Below the pieces are notes generated by a model that saw only the letters and a program-made list of their open reading frames with translations, was not told the DNA's origin and made no database searches. The position numbers and the translations under genes were made by a program. Source: Climacium dendroides (lineage: Eukaryota; Streptophyta; Bryopsida; Hypnales; Climaciaceae). From it: 64,000 nt of DNA. Below, in pieces: positions 1-10,501 of this stretch. The stretch spans positions 868,001 through 932,000 of the forward strand of contig CATNNA010000007.1 of NCBI GenBank assembly GCA_950106755.1, given 5' to 3'. Numbering within the stretch: the stretch's first letter is position 1; each line of letters opens with the position of its first letter.

Positions 1-1756
1 TGTCTTCATGAGTATGCCCAATAATGAGGAAGTTGATGTAAATCTCTCGAAAAATGCCTTTAAAAACAAGAAGAGAGCAAAAGGCAAACATCCATCTGTT
101 TTTGTTGTCCCCTGATGCATTGTCCAACTGCAAAGTAAGTATTGGTGGCAAAGGTTTAGGTGGAATAGGATCTTGTGGAGGAGGTAAGAGGGAATCAAGG
201 CAAATGTTTGATCCTTCTAGTACTGCCTTTGTTAAGGTAGATTGACCCTCCTCTACAGAAAATAATTGGTGCGATGAATTTGTAGGCAGTCCTTCCAAGT
301 CATGCAACAATTTTGCAATAGAGCCAATGGTATGATTTGAATCCGTTGGAAAAATATCGAGCCCATAGTGCGCATACTGGAAGTCACCATGACCATGAGC
401 AATCATTTCTGTAACAGCAAATGACATCTTCATGAAAGAGTCCGTCACTTTGGTTTTATGAGAGTGGTGTGGAGAAGTTGTCTTCGAGTGATCCATTTTG
501 TCATAAATAGCACACAACATCTTCTCAAGGTACGTCTCTGACATATGCCGATTCCCATAATAAAGTAGTCTATGTGCCTGTTGCCCTAATCGATGAGTAC
601 CCAAAAGGTACGCCCACTTGTTCACTGAAGTAGAAAGCAGAGTGCAAACACTCCTCAATTGCTTGTACCTATCGCAGAGGCCACACCATAAAAAATTATC
701 TCCACGGGCTTTTGCTGCGAACTTTGGGAAAGAAGCACGTCGGATATTGCTCAAGCCACTAGAAGAAATTGGTGGCAAATTAAATGCCGCATTTACTTCA
801 TTCATTGCTGGTAATTGGTCACTTCAACGAAAAGATGATGGCAACACCATTGGCAACACTTTCTCCCCAATTTCCAATGTCCTTGTTTTGTGTGGCATTT
901 TGTTAGCATCATTCTCAATCAATATGTGAAGTGTGGCAGTAGCTTGTAGAGTTTGCGCGTGTGGTTTTTTAGTCCTCAAGTTCCCATGCCCCTCAGCGTC
1001 TTGCCCATTTTTAGCCATTTGTTTGTAACTATAGAATGTAGCTTTTGAAATACCATGAATTGTCCACCAAGCCATAGGATACACTTCCCGACCTCTCAAG
1101 GTTATCCACTCCTTTCCAGCAGAATCTTTATGAATTTGCCTGTGCACCTCAATGAGACACCGTTTGCGAACATACACTCCACCACGCACATGAAGTCCAG
1201 ATCGTAGGACTTGAATATCTCCGCGAGGAAATGGCTGCAGGCAATTACTTAGGCAACATGTCTTCGTAGACACTTCTCTAATTGCTTCTATAGTAAGAAG
1301 GGAGTCCTTCTTAGGTGGAAGGTCTACCTCTCTTCTCTTGTGGCAGCTTTCATAGGAACAAACACCAACACAAATACGACGACCAATGGCATTCATTGCT
1401 GTCTTGTATATGTGTGTTTGGTCATGGTCATATAAATTCACGCCATTCAAAAACATGAGTTTTATGTGCCAAGAACACATAGACCACATCCAAACAGACG
1501 ACACCTCTTCCTTGCATAAGGACTGTGTAATTTGAACGACCACCCGATCATCACCTGGAGGTTTACCATCCGCATCGATGATGTCTTTCGCATCCACGCT
1601 ATGACAAACTCTTCTTGCAACATCATCTCTTGTGTCGTTCCTCAAAGTAACACCCTTTGTGATTCAAGAAGCCCGTGGGATTTTTTCACACACTACAATA
1701 CCAACGGGTAAAGTGAGGACCAAATTGACGAAATCATCAGGCCCATGAATATCCAT
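1..1756 (-). pseudogene. DUF7869-type transposase-like gene, broken, runs off the left edge
   Basis: A minus-strand frame starts at an ATG at 1756 and stays in register for about 585 codons to the window edge. It is interrupted only by two TGA codons (1666-1664 and 826-824). The middle carries CCLSNCLQPF followed by AWWTIHGIS and FYSYKQMAKNG, a Cys-Cys then Gly-Ile-Ser layout I associate with uncharacterised transposon proteins. The last visible part shows LQLDNASGDNKNR (about 138-100), FKGIFREIYINFL and GHTHED (19-2). This LDN..NKN..GHTHxD series is the DUF7869 signature and looks like the acidic/His core of an RNase H-fold nuclease. The C-terminus lies outside the window. Family assignment is from remembered motifs. 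The role as a transposase is inferred. Two nonsense codons make it a pseudogene unless they are read through or edited. Confidence 0.72.
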
Positions 1757-1867
1757 ATTACAAAACAGTAGTCCACGGTTAGAAAAACAAGGTATTCAAC
1801 GACACAGTACAAATACAAGTCTAGACATCAAGACTATAGAATCAAATGACAAAAAACTATTATTCAT

Positions 1868-1892
1868 AATTATCCTCGACTCGAGGATAATT
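1868..1892. repeat. perfect copy of the 21-bp palindrome (extended to 25 bp)
   Basis: Half-site TTATCCTCGA, one central C, then the exact complement TCGAGGATAA. Flanking AA/TT extend the perfect symmetry to 25 bp. It lies 112 bp upstream of the ATG of the minus-strand DUF7869-like gene. The same motif occurs at 5653-5673 and, with one end mismatch, at 10508-10528. Confidence 0.85.
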
Positions 1893-2056
1893 GAACATAT
1901 ATCAAACCATCAGACAAAAGCAACTAATATCAATTACAAACAAAACTAAACGCTATCCATATGTACAAAGAATTCAAAAGCCACCGCTAATAAAAACAAA
2001 TCCTACGTGAATGAAATGACACAAATATTTCCAATTCAAACGAGAATTTACATTAA

Positions 2057-2452
2057 TTATCTTCAAATCGACGATAAAAAATCAATTTTTTTTTAATCCA
2101 ACCACAAACAGCAAACAATAGCTTCAAAATGAGATTTACTTTGTATGTCACTTATAAGTTCCTCAAATTATTGAGTTTCATGTAGTAACTCCAAATGACA
2201 CCTACAAGTGTATCAGAAAATCAGAATCATCTCATACACGGAGGTTCACTTCAAACATTTCACTTAAATTATCTTCGATTCGAAGACAAATCAATACACC
2301 GAACTCTCTGATTGATAAAGAAATCTAAAGACTTCAAGTCATTTTAATTTGTAAAGATCCATCCATCTAAAGATCAATCTAGAAGAAATTTTCACTACAA
2401 AATGAATATAAACTATAGTGATCTATCGATTTTATCCTGGACTTAGAGATAA
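2057..2452. repeat. three degenerate palindrome copies (2057-2077, 2269-2289, 2432-2452)
   Basis: Each keeps the TTATC...GATAA-like outer arms and a TCGA- or ACTTAGA-like centre. The copy at 2269 is nearly symmetrical (TTATCTTCGA / TCGAAGACAA). They are single copies, not tandem, separated by 163-212 bp of unrelated AT-rich sequence. Confidence 0.65.
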
Positions 2453-2505
2453 TTCATTCAAAGTAAGTTTATATTATATACACAATATTCCTTTCAGCTA
2501 GTAAT

Positions 2506-2911
2506 CAACAATCATCGACTTGAAGATAAGTGTATTCAACATTGACATAAAGGTAACAATCAATTAATTATTGTCGAGTCAAAGATAAGTGTACCCAGAA
2601 TTGGCCTAAAGTTATTATCAGTTATCGTCAACTCAAAGAAAAGTGTACCCATAATTAGCACAAAGGTATGAATTAGTTAATGTTGAATCAAAGATATGTG
2701 TACCTAGAATTGCCACAAACGTGACTATCACTTATCATCAACTCGAAGATAACTATACCCAGAAATGTCACAAATGTAAATATCACTTATCATTGAATCG
2801 AAGATAATCATACACACAAATGCCTTCAAGATATGAACCATCGTTGACTCAAAGATAAACGTACTCAGCAATAGACAAACAAATGCATTATCATCAACTC
2901 GAGGATAAATT
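2506..2911. repeat. degenerate ~55-bp tandem array, each unit carrying one palindromic motif
   Basis: About eight units. Each has a palindrome-like core (e.g. TTATCATCAACTCGAAGATAA written as TTATCATCAA / CTCGAAGATAA) followed by a spacer resembling GTGTACCCAGAATTGGCACA. Successive cores start near 2510, 2567, 2622, 2677, 2733, 2789, 2836 and 2890, so spacing is 47-57 bp. Cores are better conserved than spacers in several units. Arrays of regularly spaced sites are typical of protein-binding iterons or subterminal transposon repeats, but no function can be read from sequence alone. Confidence 0.7.
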
Positions 2912-3550
2912 CATTCCGGGGTTTAAGTAATTCCTACATTTGCGCCGCAATTTCCGGACTGCAAACATACTACATCATTACGAAGACTCAATTGAACAGC
3001 AATACACAGAACTACTTGCAACCAATTGAATTATATCCAATTTACAAAATGATTCTTAACACACAGAATACGGTGTACAAATATGCCTTACATCTCAATC
3101 ACAAAGCATATCAACATCAATAACAACAACATGTAAGACGATGATAGCAAAAATTACTTAAAAATTGGAAGAACCTGAAGAGACCTCACCTGACTAAAAA
3201 GCTCCTGATTCCAAATCCATTGACGCTCAAAACAGTAGGACAACACACACATAAGCAACAACGTGCAACCAGAAAAACGGACGGCGACGGAAGAATAGTA
3301 GTGCAAAAGAAACTCTTGCATGCATGAAAACTGTGCAGCAAGGCTAAAACAAAATACAAGAAGGTTCATGGGAGAGAAGATTGAATAGTTCTGCAAGGAT
3401 AGCGTCGTGGGAATGAAGTAGCGCTAGCAACTTGCAATTCAAAAAACCTGATTAAGGATAGGTGCATGGATTTGCGGCTTTTTTTCTTGACAACTCTATC
3501 GGTAGGTGATATTTTAAGAGGAATCCTTAACTAACATTCGGTCCACAAAC

Positions 3551-3562
3551 AATGACGTCATT
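3551..3562. promoter_or_regulatory. CRE/C-box-like bZIP palindrome
   Basis: AATGACGTCATT is a perfect 12-bp palindrome containing TGACGTCA, the classic bZIP site. It lies about 240 bp upstream of the telobox-associated ATG at 3790. Occurrence by chance is possible. Confidence 0.35.
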
Positions 3563-3763
3563 CATGAATTTTTGGTAGTAAACTTGCTCCAAGTTTAGTT
3601 CATTGTAGCAAGTGGATCACTGCATGCAATTGACTTTTATGAATGTTGCTTGGTATGAAATGAAGAAGCGGAATTTAAGTCGCTTCTCATGGAGTTTCCG
3701 GGTAGCATTTACGGCCAGGGGATTTTTCATTTTCACTTTCACTTCCAAGATTGGACGATCGAT

Positions 3764-3811
3764 TCAGGGTTAGGATTTAGGGTTTAGCGATGGATCTACT
3801 CATGCACAAGG
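3764..3811 (+). promoter_or_regulatory. telobox-like leader and possible 7-codon first exon
   Basis: GGGTTAGGATTTAGGGTTTAG, read in two parts, contains plant telomere-type TTTAGGG units, a common element near plant transcription starts. It is followed by an ATG at 3790, seven codons (MDLLMHK) and a consensus splice donor GTAAGT at 3811. No downstream exon could be identified in the AT-rich sequence that follows, so this may be a promoter relic or an interstitial telomere-like scrap. Confidence 0.35.
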
Positions 3812-5652
3812 TAAGTTATCTATCCATGCAAGTGGGGTGTTCTTATTAAATAGTATAGCCATAGGTAGATGAAGTATATTTAACTCTATATCATAATTGT
3901 TTTGGATTTTTATTTACTCTAATTCTTAATTGTTGTAGATTTTTATTGAGCGCATTCCAAATTTAAATGAAAATTTAAGCAAACTCTAGTGACTTCAAAT
4001 TACTTGAAGTCATTGCATGAAATTTTCAAAGTAGCTTCTAATCAATATCTTCCACAATCATGTATGACTTTGTCTCATGTCATTTAGTAAGTACAACAAG
4101 AAAGCTTTTTAGTTTAATACTATAAATCTCAAAAGAGAGTGCTATATTAGTTTAATGCTGTAAATTTCAAAATAGGGGGGGGTGCAAAATTTTCTTAAAA
4201 TATTGAAGATGATCTTAAGGGGAGTCTCCAACATTAATTTAATAAATTAGGTGCATTAAAACTTAGTGAAATTTTGTTTGACAACAAAACTATAAAAACT
4301 TTAATACTAAGTTGTAGGGACTTTAAAAATTCACATGCAACAATATTTTTAAAACATTTCATTTGTATTTTAGAAAAGTTTATTTCAAGTATTTTACTTA
4401 TACGCCCTCCTCAATACAATGGGTTGAGAGTCCTTTGGAAGATTTTCATTTTTCAAAATTTTTGAAATGGAAAAAAACAAAGTATGTTTAAAGAAAAAAA
4501 AGTGTTAGAAAATTAGAGCTATTCATTCATCTTCATTATTGTTTTTAATTAGATAATGAAACCAATTTGTAAAGAGCTTAGAATGTCTATTAATATCAAT
4601 ACAATGTATGGAACATACTACAAATTAATTTGAACACACAATCCTTCAATTGAAGCTTGTGCATACTATAGCAATTTAGATAGTAATTACAACATTTGTA
4701 TAAAAAATTTCTAGACAACTTACTAGAACAATTTCACAATTGACGAGGTCTCCCAACTTGGAAACAAGGCCCCCAAAGCTTCAATCTTGTATCACTAGTA
4801 TCATGGAGAGCAATAAAACCTTCTTCTACAAATAATGTAGGAAGTTCAAATTAAGAGAATTCAAAGTTCATTAAGCTAGTATGATAACGGAAGGTGCCTA
4901 GAAAATATTTATTACTATACTGAACGTCAATTATATTTTGCAATCTATGTAGTCAAAATTTGTATAATAAAATTCATCACAAATTTATATTTCTACAAGA
5001 TCATATGTTTGGACAGATATGATTTTTATTGTAATGAAAAAATGTTGAATTTAATTTGGATATGAATAATTTTAGAGTATTCTTTGATCTTGTATAATTA
5101 TAAAACCTCTTTTGCTAAATCACCCACAATTATTGCTTGTGGCCTATAATAATAATATACATATAGTAGATAGTGACATTATAATTTTTTTTTTTTAATT
5201 TGCATATTTTGAGGAAATATTTTGAATTCTAGCAAAATAAATTTACCATGACATTTTTTCTACAAAAATTCTTATTCATAGGTATTGCATTTATTTAGGT
5301 CCAAAAAAATCATAAGAACTTCATTTATTTTCAATGTAAAAGATTTTTTTCCTATTAATCTTGTTGAGTCTAGGGTTACTTTCAAACTCCTTGATAAGAC
5401 CCTATAAGACTCAAATGAGCTTATTAGACCCACTTAAAAATTATTTATAGACTTCATAAAAATTTGTAGACTCCCATAAAATGAATAGCGAAAGAATTTG
5501 AATTGAATAAATTAAAACTTTTCTACAAAAGTTTACCCTAAATTCAAAAAATCCCTTATGATTGTTTGAACCCTATACAATACTTTGATTTCAACTTATT
5601 TAAGATTTTAGGAAACTCTTAGATATGAATATTAAATCATTCAATGGACTTA
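3812..5652. other. AT-rich non-coding stretch
   Basis: No credible gene on either strand. Homopolymer runs are frequent (poly-T near 5189, a run of G near 4177). A short imperfect duplication near 4108-4172 repeats AGTTTAATACTATAAAT-like sequence. None of the palindromic 21-bp motifs was seen here, in contrast to both flanks. Confidence 0.6.
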
Positions 5653-6022
5653 TTATCCTCGACTCGAGGATAAAAAGCACCATGGGTCCACTGAATTATC
5701 ATCACCTCAAGGATAATTATCCCCGAAGCAAGAATAGATTCGGAACCCTTGTAACTTATTATCGTTGAGTCAAGAATAATTATCCTCGCATGATAGTCTA
5801 GACCCTAAAAATTAAGTCGTGTTGGACTGTTGGTAATCACAATTATCTTCGGGTCGAAGATAATTGTAGCATGTTAGTTCGAGGATTGGATGTGTATGCG
5901 TAAACCCTAAAACTGAACATCGAACACTTGGTTTCAGTTCTCTATTGTTCAAATATATTCAAAAAGAGTTCTTTCAATCCAAGGAATCGTATTATTAAAC
6001 CCTAAAACATTTTGTATAGGCA
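5653..6022 (+). repeat. left inverted arm of the foldback element
   Basis: Carries palindromic motifs at 5653-5673, 5696-5716, 5717-5737 (degenerate), 5759-5779 and 5843-5863, plus telobox-like AAACCCTAAA near 5904 and 5995. The same order appears inverted in the other arm. Confidence 0.8.
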
Positions 6023-6039
6023 TACAAAGAGCAACTACC

Positions 6040-6240
6040 TGCTAACTGAGCCTGGAACCTCCCAAGCCTGCCCCTCATCCCTGCCGAGCCTGCCGCCGCC
6101 GAGCCTACCCTGCCAAGCCTACCCCGTGTGGCCTGGCGCCGCCAACCCGTTTTGCCGAGCTTGCCGCTGTTTAGGTTGGGCGCTGCCTTGGAAGGTCATC
6201 TCCCTCCCGCCAGCTATAGCGTTCATTTGTAAACGCGCAT
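6040..6240 (+). repeat. GC-rich block with a short imperfect repeat inside the foldback element
   Basis: A ~200-bp GC-rich island in AT-rich DNA with at least five copies of a core like GCCGAGCCTGCC (near 6064, 6086, 6101, 6115, 6157). An open frame across it encodes only Pro/Ser/Cys-rich low-complexity sequence, which I do not support as a gene. It could be captured host sequence or a leader. The rest of the interior (6241-6780) is T/G-rich with TTTAGTTGTTTGC-like stretches and no gene. Confidence 0.5.
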
Positions 6241-6780
6241 TTCTTTTTTGAGTTGTGAGTGAATTTAGTTGTGTGCGCGTTTAGTTGTTTGCAAGTTCAG
6301 TTGTTTGCTGCAGTTTCTGTGTGCAATTTAGTGAGGTTATTGTTGTGAATGCATGTAGTTTTATTTCTCCCTCAGGCTTGATTTGAGGATTTTGTGAGTT
6401 GTTGAGTTCTATGTGCGTGATTTTTGTGCAAGAGTTATCCGCGCAAGTTTTGTGTGTGTGTTTGTGAATGCTAGTTGTGTGTGCGCACACCTTCATTTGC
6501 ATCTCCAAATCGTTTAGAATTTGTTGTTTCTCACGATGCACGTAGTAGAGTTGGAGCGGAGCGTGGACGATTTTTTTTGTTTCAGTGCTTCATTGGAATT
6601 ATCTATTGCTATTCTTGTCAGGTATGTATTCAGTTCCTGTGCTTGAATTTCAACCTCTACCTTCTTGCATTGCACTTAGAGTTTGCTTTGTTGCTTTATC
6701 TTTTGATTAGTTCATAGTTCCTTGTATCAAGCTTCCAGTTCATTAGTTTTCAGTTGTTAGGTTCATAGTTCCACTTTGTG

Positions 6781-7150
6781 TGCCTATACAAAATGTTTTA
6801 GAGTTTAGTAATACGATTCCTTGGATTCAAAGAACTTCTTTTGAATATATTCAAACAATAGAGAACTGAAACCAAGTGTTCGATGTTCAGTTTTAGGGTC
6901 TATGCATACACATCCAATCCTCGAACTAACATGCTGCAATTATCTTCGACCCGAAGATAATTGTGATTACCAACAGTCCAGTACGACTTAATTTTTAGGG
7001 TCTAGACTTTCATGCGAGGATAATTATTCTTGACTCAATGATAATAAGTTACAAAGGTCCTGAATCTATTCTTGCATTGAGGATAATTATCCTTGGGGCG
7101 AGGATAACTTCGTGGACCCGTGGTGCTTATTATCCTCAAATCGAAGATAA
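6781..7150 (-). repeat. right inverted arm of the foldback element
   Basis: Reverse complement of 5653-6022. Includes the symmetrical copy TTATCTTCGA-C-CCGAAGATAA at 6940-6960 and the outer copy at 7130-7150. Confidence 0.8.
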
Positions 7151-7330
7151 ATTGCGCACAACTAAAGGATTACAAGTCCGATGTCCTTGCACAAACGATA
7201 GCTAAAGCGTTGAAAAACTAAATCAATTATCGTAAAACCAACATTGTACATTCCATCACATGAGTTCCAATTCACCATAAATTTGAGTGTTTCGACATAA
7301 ATGTGCAGTCCTAAAACTTCCTTGCTACTA

Positions 7331-7351
7331 TTATCTTTGACGCGAAGATAA
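7331..7351. repeat. palindromic motif copy upstream of the ParB-like gene
   Basis: TTATCTTTGA, C, GCGAAGATAA. One of two copies in the 520-bp region between the foldback element and the gene start. Confidence 0.7.
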
Positions 7352-7364
7352 TTATGTTCACCAA

Positions 7365-7373
7365 TATAAATAG
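7365..7373 (+). promoter_or_regulatory. TATA-box candidate
   Basis: TATAAATAG lies about 300 bp upstream of the ATG at 7670 and directly downstream of a palindromic motif. The match to the plant TATA consensus is good, but no transcription start is known. An upstream exon would change its relevance. Confidence 0.35.
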
Positions 7374-7565
7374 AAAATGCTATGATAAGAAAAATTAAAG
7401 CCTGCCAGAGGCCTATTCATATATGTCAAAGACACTAGAGAACCACATAATTACATTGAAGATGATGGAATCCCATAATCAACGAAACAGATATAATTCT
7501 ATTGCATCAAAAGACTAAAGTGAACGAACAATTTTTACGTCTAGGTCCACAATGACAATGCTGAT

Positions 7566-7586
7566 TTATCTTCGATTTGAAGATAT
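7566..7586. repeat. palindromic motif copy about 85 bp before the ParB-like gene ATG
   Basis: TTATCTTCGA, T, TTGAAGATAT. Together with the copy at 7331 it places palindromes in the presumed promoter or leader of the gene. Confidence 0.65.
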
Positions 7587-9028
7587 ATTCCTTCCTCTTG
7601 TATGAAAGGAGAGACCATATTCACGATCGCCATTGTATCTACCTATCTACATTGACTGCACTACTACTGATGGAGCCGTTCAAGAACCCGTTTGTGAACG
7701 AGCCGTTCATAGCTGAATTGCCAGAGATTTACGGGAAGCTCTGGCAATTCAAAGACAACATTGCCGTGTGGTTATTCGGCATGAATAAGTACAAGGACTA
7801 TGTCTACCTTCTCTACCGTACTAAAGATCAGATGAACTTTTTACCACTGAAACAAAACGAGAAAGTTTCAGTAATTGAAGAGCATCACCAAAACTATGTT
7901 ATCATTGTGCTTTGGGATGTCGGGGAAGATGGTTGTTCTAGTGATCACTACCACTCTCTTGTCCTAGACATAAGAAGTGATCACACACGGTTCGATATGG
8001 CGTATCTCGTCAATACTTTGGAGAAGTCTCAAATTATGGAGTTGGTGGGGACGTTTGAGGCATCAAAATATCTGCCCAGGATTGATGGTACAACGTCCGT
8101 CATTTGTAGAAGGCTCAATAATATCTGGGGAGCTTTAGATCAATATGCAATTAGGCATGTGCAACAAGTCCTTCCAATTGGTGCGCCACCAAATCGAAAG
8201 AGAAGAAGATCGACTGACCTAGGCCAGACAACGACTTCTTCGGGTAGCATTGCAACAAGTCAGGGATGAGTGTGTTCGGAGCCACAAAAGCGTCTGGAGA
8301 CTCAATCCGAAGGTCTATCAAGTTCAAAGCCAAAGCAACCGTGGGGAGCCACTGCATCCAAATCTGCAATGGCTGGCAGTTTTGGGTCAACCCTTACGAC
8401 TGTGGATACAGTCGACAAGGAAAAAAAGGATTTCGAGAAGTTTGCTGAAATTCAAAAAAACATTTGGAATACTCACATCGCTTGCTTTGTGTTGGGCCAA
8501 GACCCTGTCATAGTGTCGATTAAGTAATGCTTTCTTGCAAAAGATGAGTATATTATTCGGAAGCTTGAGAGAGGCATTGTTGAGGACGTGAAGAAGGAAC
8601 TCATCTAGTTAGGCGACATCAAGCAAAGGCAATATATTTGCGTCACTCCCATAGTTGCAAAGAAACGACTTCTGAAGTCCCCTCCCCTAAAATGGGATGA
8701 CATTAAGAACGGTGGATTTATAATAATCAATGGCCAGTACAGTATCATTGCCTCTCAAGAGTTGTAGGTTGAAGACTATGGTGAAACGCAAAGATGAGAA
8801 CTTCAAACGTGGGAGGCTTACATTGTTTGGACCCTAGATCCAGAGATGTTGATGAACATCTCCACCTTCTACAACTCCATGAACCACCTCGACTACGCGC
8901 AGCCAACTTGGGGGAACCAGATTATTAGTTGCCGAAACATCTCGATCCAGTGCCTCCGCCCAACAAATGATCCAGAAGAGGCAAATTTCCAAAGAAACGA
9001 AACTGTCTTAAGCAATTCTCAGTACCTG

Positions 9029-9187
9029 GTAAGTCTACAATGTACCTCATTATCTTCGAGTCGAGGATAGATTTCCAATCGTAGACATTGTTTGCAATAC
9101 ATCTAAGTAGTAATTAATTATAATCAATTCAAAGATAAGTGCGAGATATGTAGCTGTGAATTGACCCAACCTACTCCTGTCTTGCAG
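9029..9187 (+). other. intron 1 of the ParB-like gene, with two palindromic motifs
   Basis: The donor GTAAGT follows ...QYL and the acceptor TTGCAG precedes KFGTLMVSHF. The length is 159 bp. It holds a near-symmetrical palindrome at 9050-9070 (TTATCTTCGA, G, TCGAGGATAG) and a weaker one at 9118-9138 (TTATAATCAATTCAAAGATAA, in two halves). Confidence 0.7.
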
Positions 9188-10501
9188 AAATTTGGTACGC
9201 TTATGGTTAGTCACTTCAGAAATATCAATCCAGAAAAGGACGGAGCGACTATCAAGACAGCAGTTGATCTGAAGTGCGAGATGAAGATTATCACGCTTTG
9301 CGATAGTCTTTTCAAGTACTGGAATGAATTTTTGACGATGCATTCGGAGGGTGAGTTAGTCAAGTCAATCATTGAGCTGAAGTTTAAAGAGCTCAAGGGC
9401 TTCAATCGAAAAGCTTTCTCTTTGAAAAGAGAGATTTTCAAGCACCTGGGCCACTTCATAGACAAGGACTTGGCTACATATGCGTTGCATTTGATGAACA
9501 AGACACCTTGCCGGAATGGGTCGTACCCAAAAGTGTCCGTATAGAAGACGAAGATTTTGGTGCCCGACAACTATGCTGGCATACATTAGGTTGAACGCAG
9601 GAAGCAAAAGAAGATTGTCCTCAAAGAGCTAATAGATATCAAACCCTCATTGAACTTACGACATGACAATGGAGACGTCTTGGACAACGTCTGGAAGGCA
9701 TGGAAAACGAGGCACCAATTTTCTTCGTCGACATGGGACTTCCTTTTGTCACACCCTCGAGGAGAGTTTTTTAAGAAGAGGTTGACGAATGAAGCCAAGC
9801 ATCGGAGGGCAAAGGATCTTGGAGAGAAGTTTGAGGACGAACAATCTCTTTTCCAAAGGTTTATAAAGTTGAAGTATAGATTGCCTTCAATTTTTGGAGG
9901 AGTGGCGTTGAGGGGACTGGACGTTCATGAAAGGGTTCTTTTGGTCAGCGAGAGTTACAATTACGAGTCCTGACCTCTCAACCTCGCCATTCTTGATGTC
10001 TGTCAACTGTGGAATTCCAAAGAGACGGACAAAACACCATCTCTACAGCTGTTCTTGGAGTTCCTCGCCACGAAGCTGCAGCCAGCAGCTACGGAGGCGA
10101 GTGTATGGTTGTGGATCCTGGGAGAAACAACTGAACGACAAACTGCTGCATAATTTGCCAAAACTCATCTCACGCAGTTTGACTACCTTCAGTCGAGGTA
10201 CATTCCTAGCCGAGCGGAGCGGCTGAAGAGTGTGACCAACCGGTCATCAGTGTCGCTGCTCTTTTTGTTCAAGAAGGGTGACGAGCACGCTTCTCTGGTG
10301 CGGCAGAGAATGAAAGTAGAATACGGCACCCCCGATATTCCGTACTACCTGGATGCCTCCAAGAACAATGAAGCAAAGTGAAGGTTGTACGCGACGGAAC
10401 TTCGAATGGAGTTCTATTTTGAGATCCTCCAAAGCTTTGCGGTTTCCGCCAAAAATGTCTTGGGCATCTACGTAGGATCAAAGTGTGTGCTCCCTGCAAA
10501 G

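Larger units (their letters stand above)
1757..3550. other. AT-rich non-coding DNA with palindromic repeats
   Basis: No convincing coding sequence. It lies upstream of the DUF7869-like gene. Its notable content is a series of palindromic 21-bp motifs (1868-1892, 2057-2077, 2269-2289, 2432-2452) and the tandem array at 2506-2911. An 80-codon open stretch on the minus strand (3396-3154) has no recognisable domain and is treated as chance. Confidence 0.6.
5653..7150. mobile_element. foldback element with 370-bp inverted arms
   Basis: The left arm 5653-6022 and right arm 6781-7150 are inverted copies of equal length with scattered substitutions. The outer ends are copies of the 21-bp palindrome (5653-5673 perfect, 7130-7150 imperfect). 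The 758-bp interior has no transposase. No clear target-site duplication was found: flanks read GGACTTA on the left and ATTGCGC on the right. This fits a non-autonomous foldback transposon that depends on a transposase elsewhere. A local inverted duplication is the alternative. Confidence 0.75.

Noticed and set aside
1868..1892. Palindromes as bacterial-type terminators
   Set aside because: No U-tract after the symmetrical element, eukaryotic context, and copies lie in introns and tandem arrays rather than at gene ends.
3154..3396. 80-codon minus-strand open frame upstream of the DUF7869-like gene
   Set aside because: Hydrophobic stretches but no recognisable domain, and no splice link to the gene could be seen.
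3764..3787. Interstitial telomere array
   Set aside because: Only about two to three imperfect TTTAGGG units, better read as a telobox-type promoter element.
4274..4465. 63-codon open frame in AT-rich DNA
   Set aside because: Low-complexity Ile/Phe/Lys-rich translation as expected from base composition. No domain and no context.
6012..6251. 79-codon Pro/Cys-rich open frame in the foldback element
   Set aside because: It comes from a short GC-rich repeat crossing from the inverted arm into the core. There is no protein-like conservation to support it.
9211..9570. Antisense frame of 119 codons across exon 2 of the ParB-like gene
   Set aside because: The shadow of a Lys/Leu-rich coding exon. 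The plus-strand frame fits the intron boundaries and continues on both sides.
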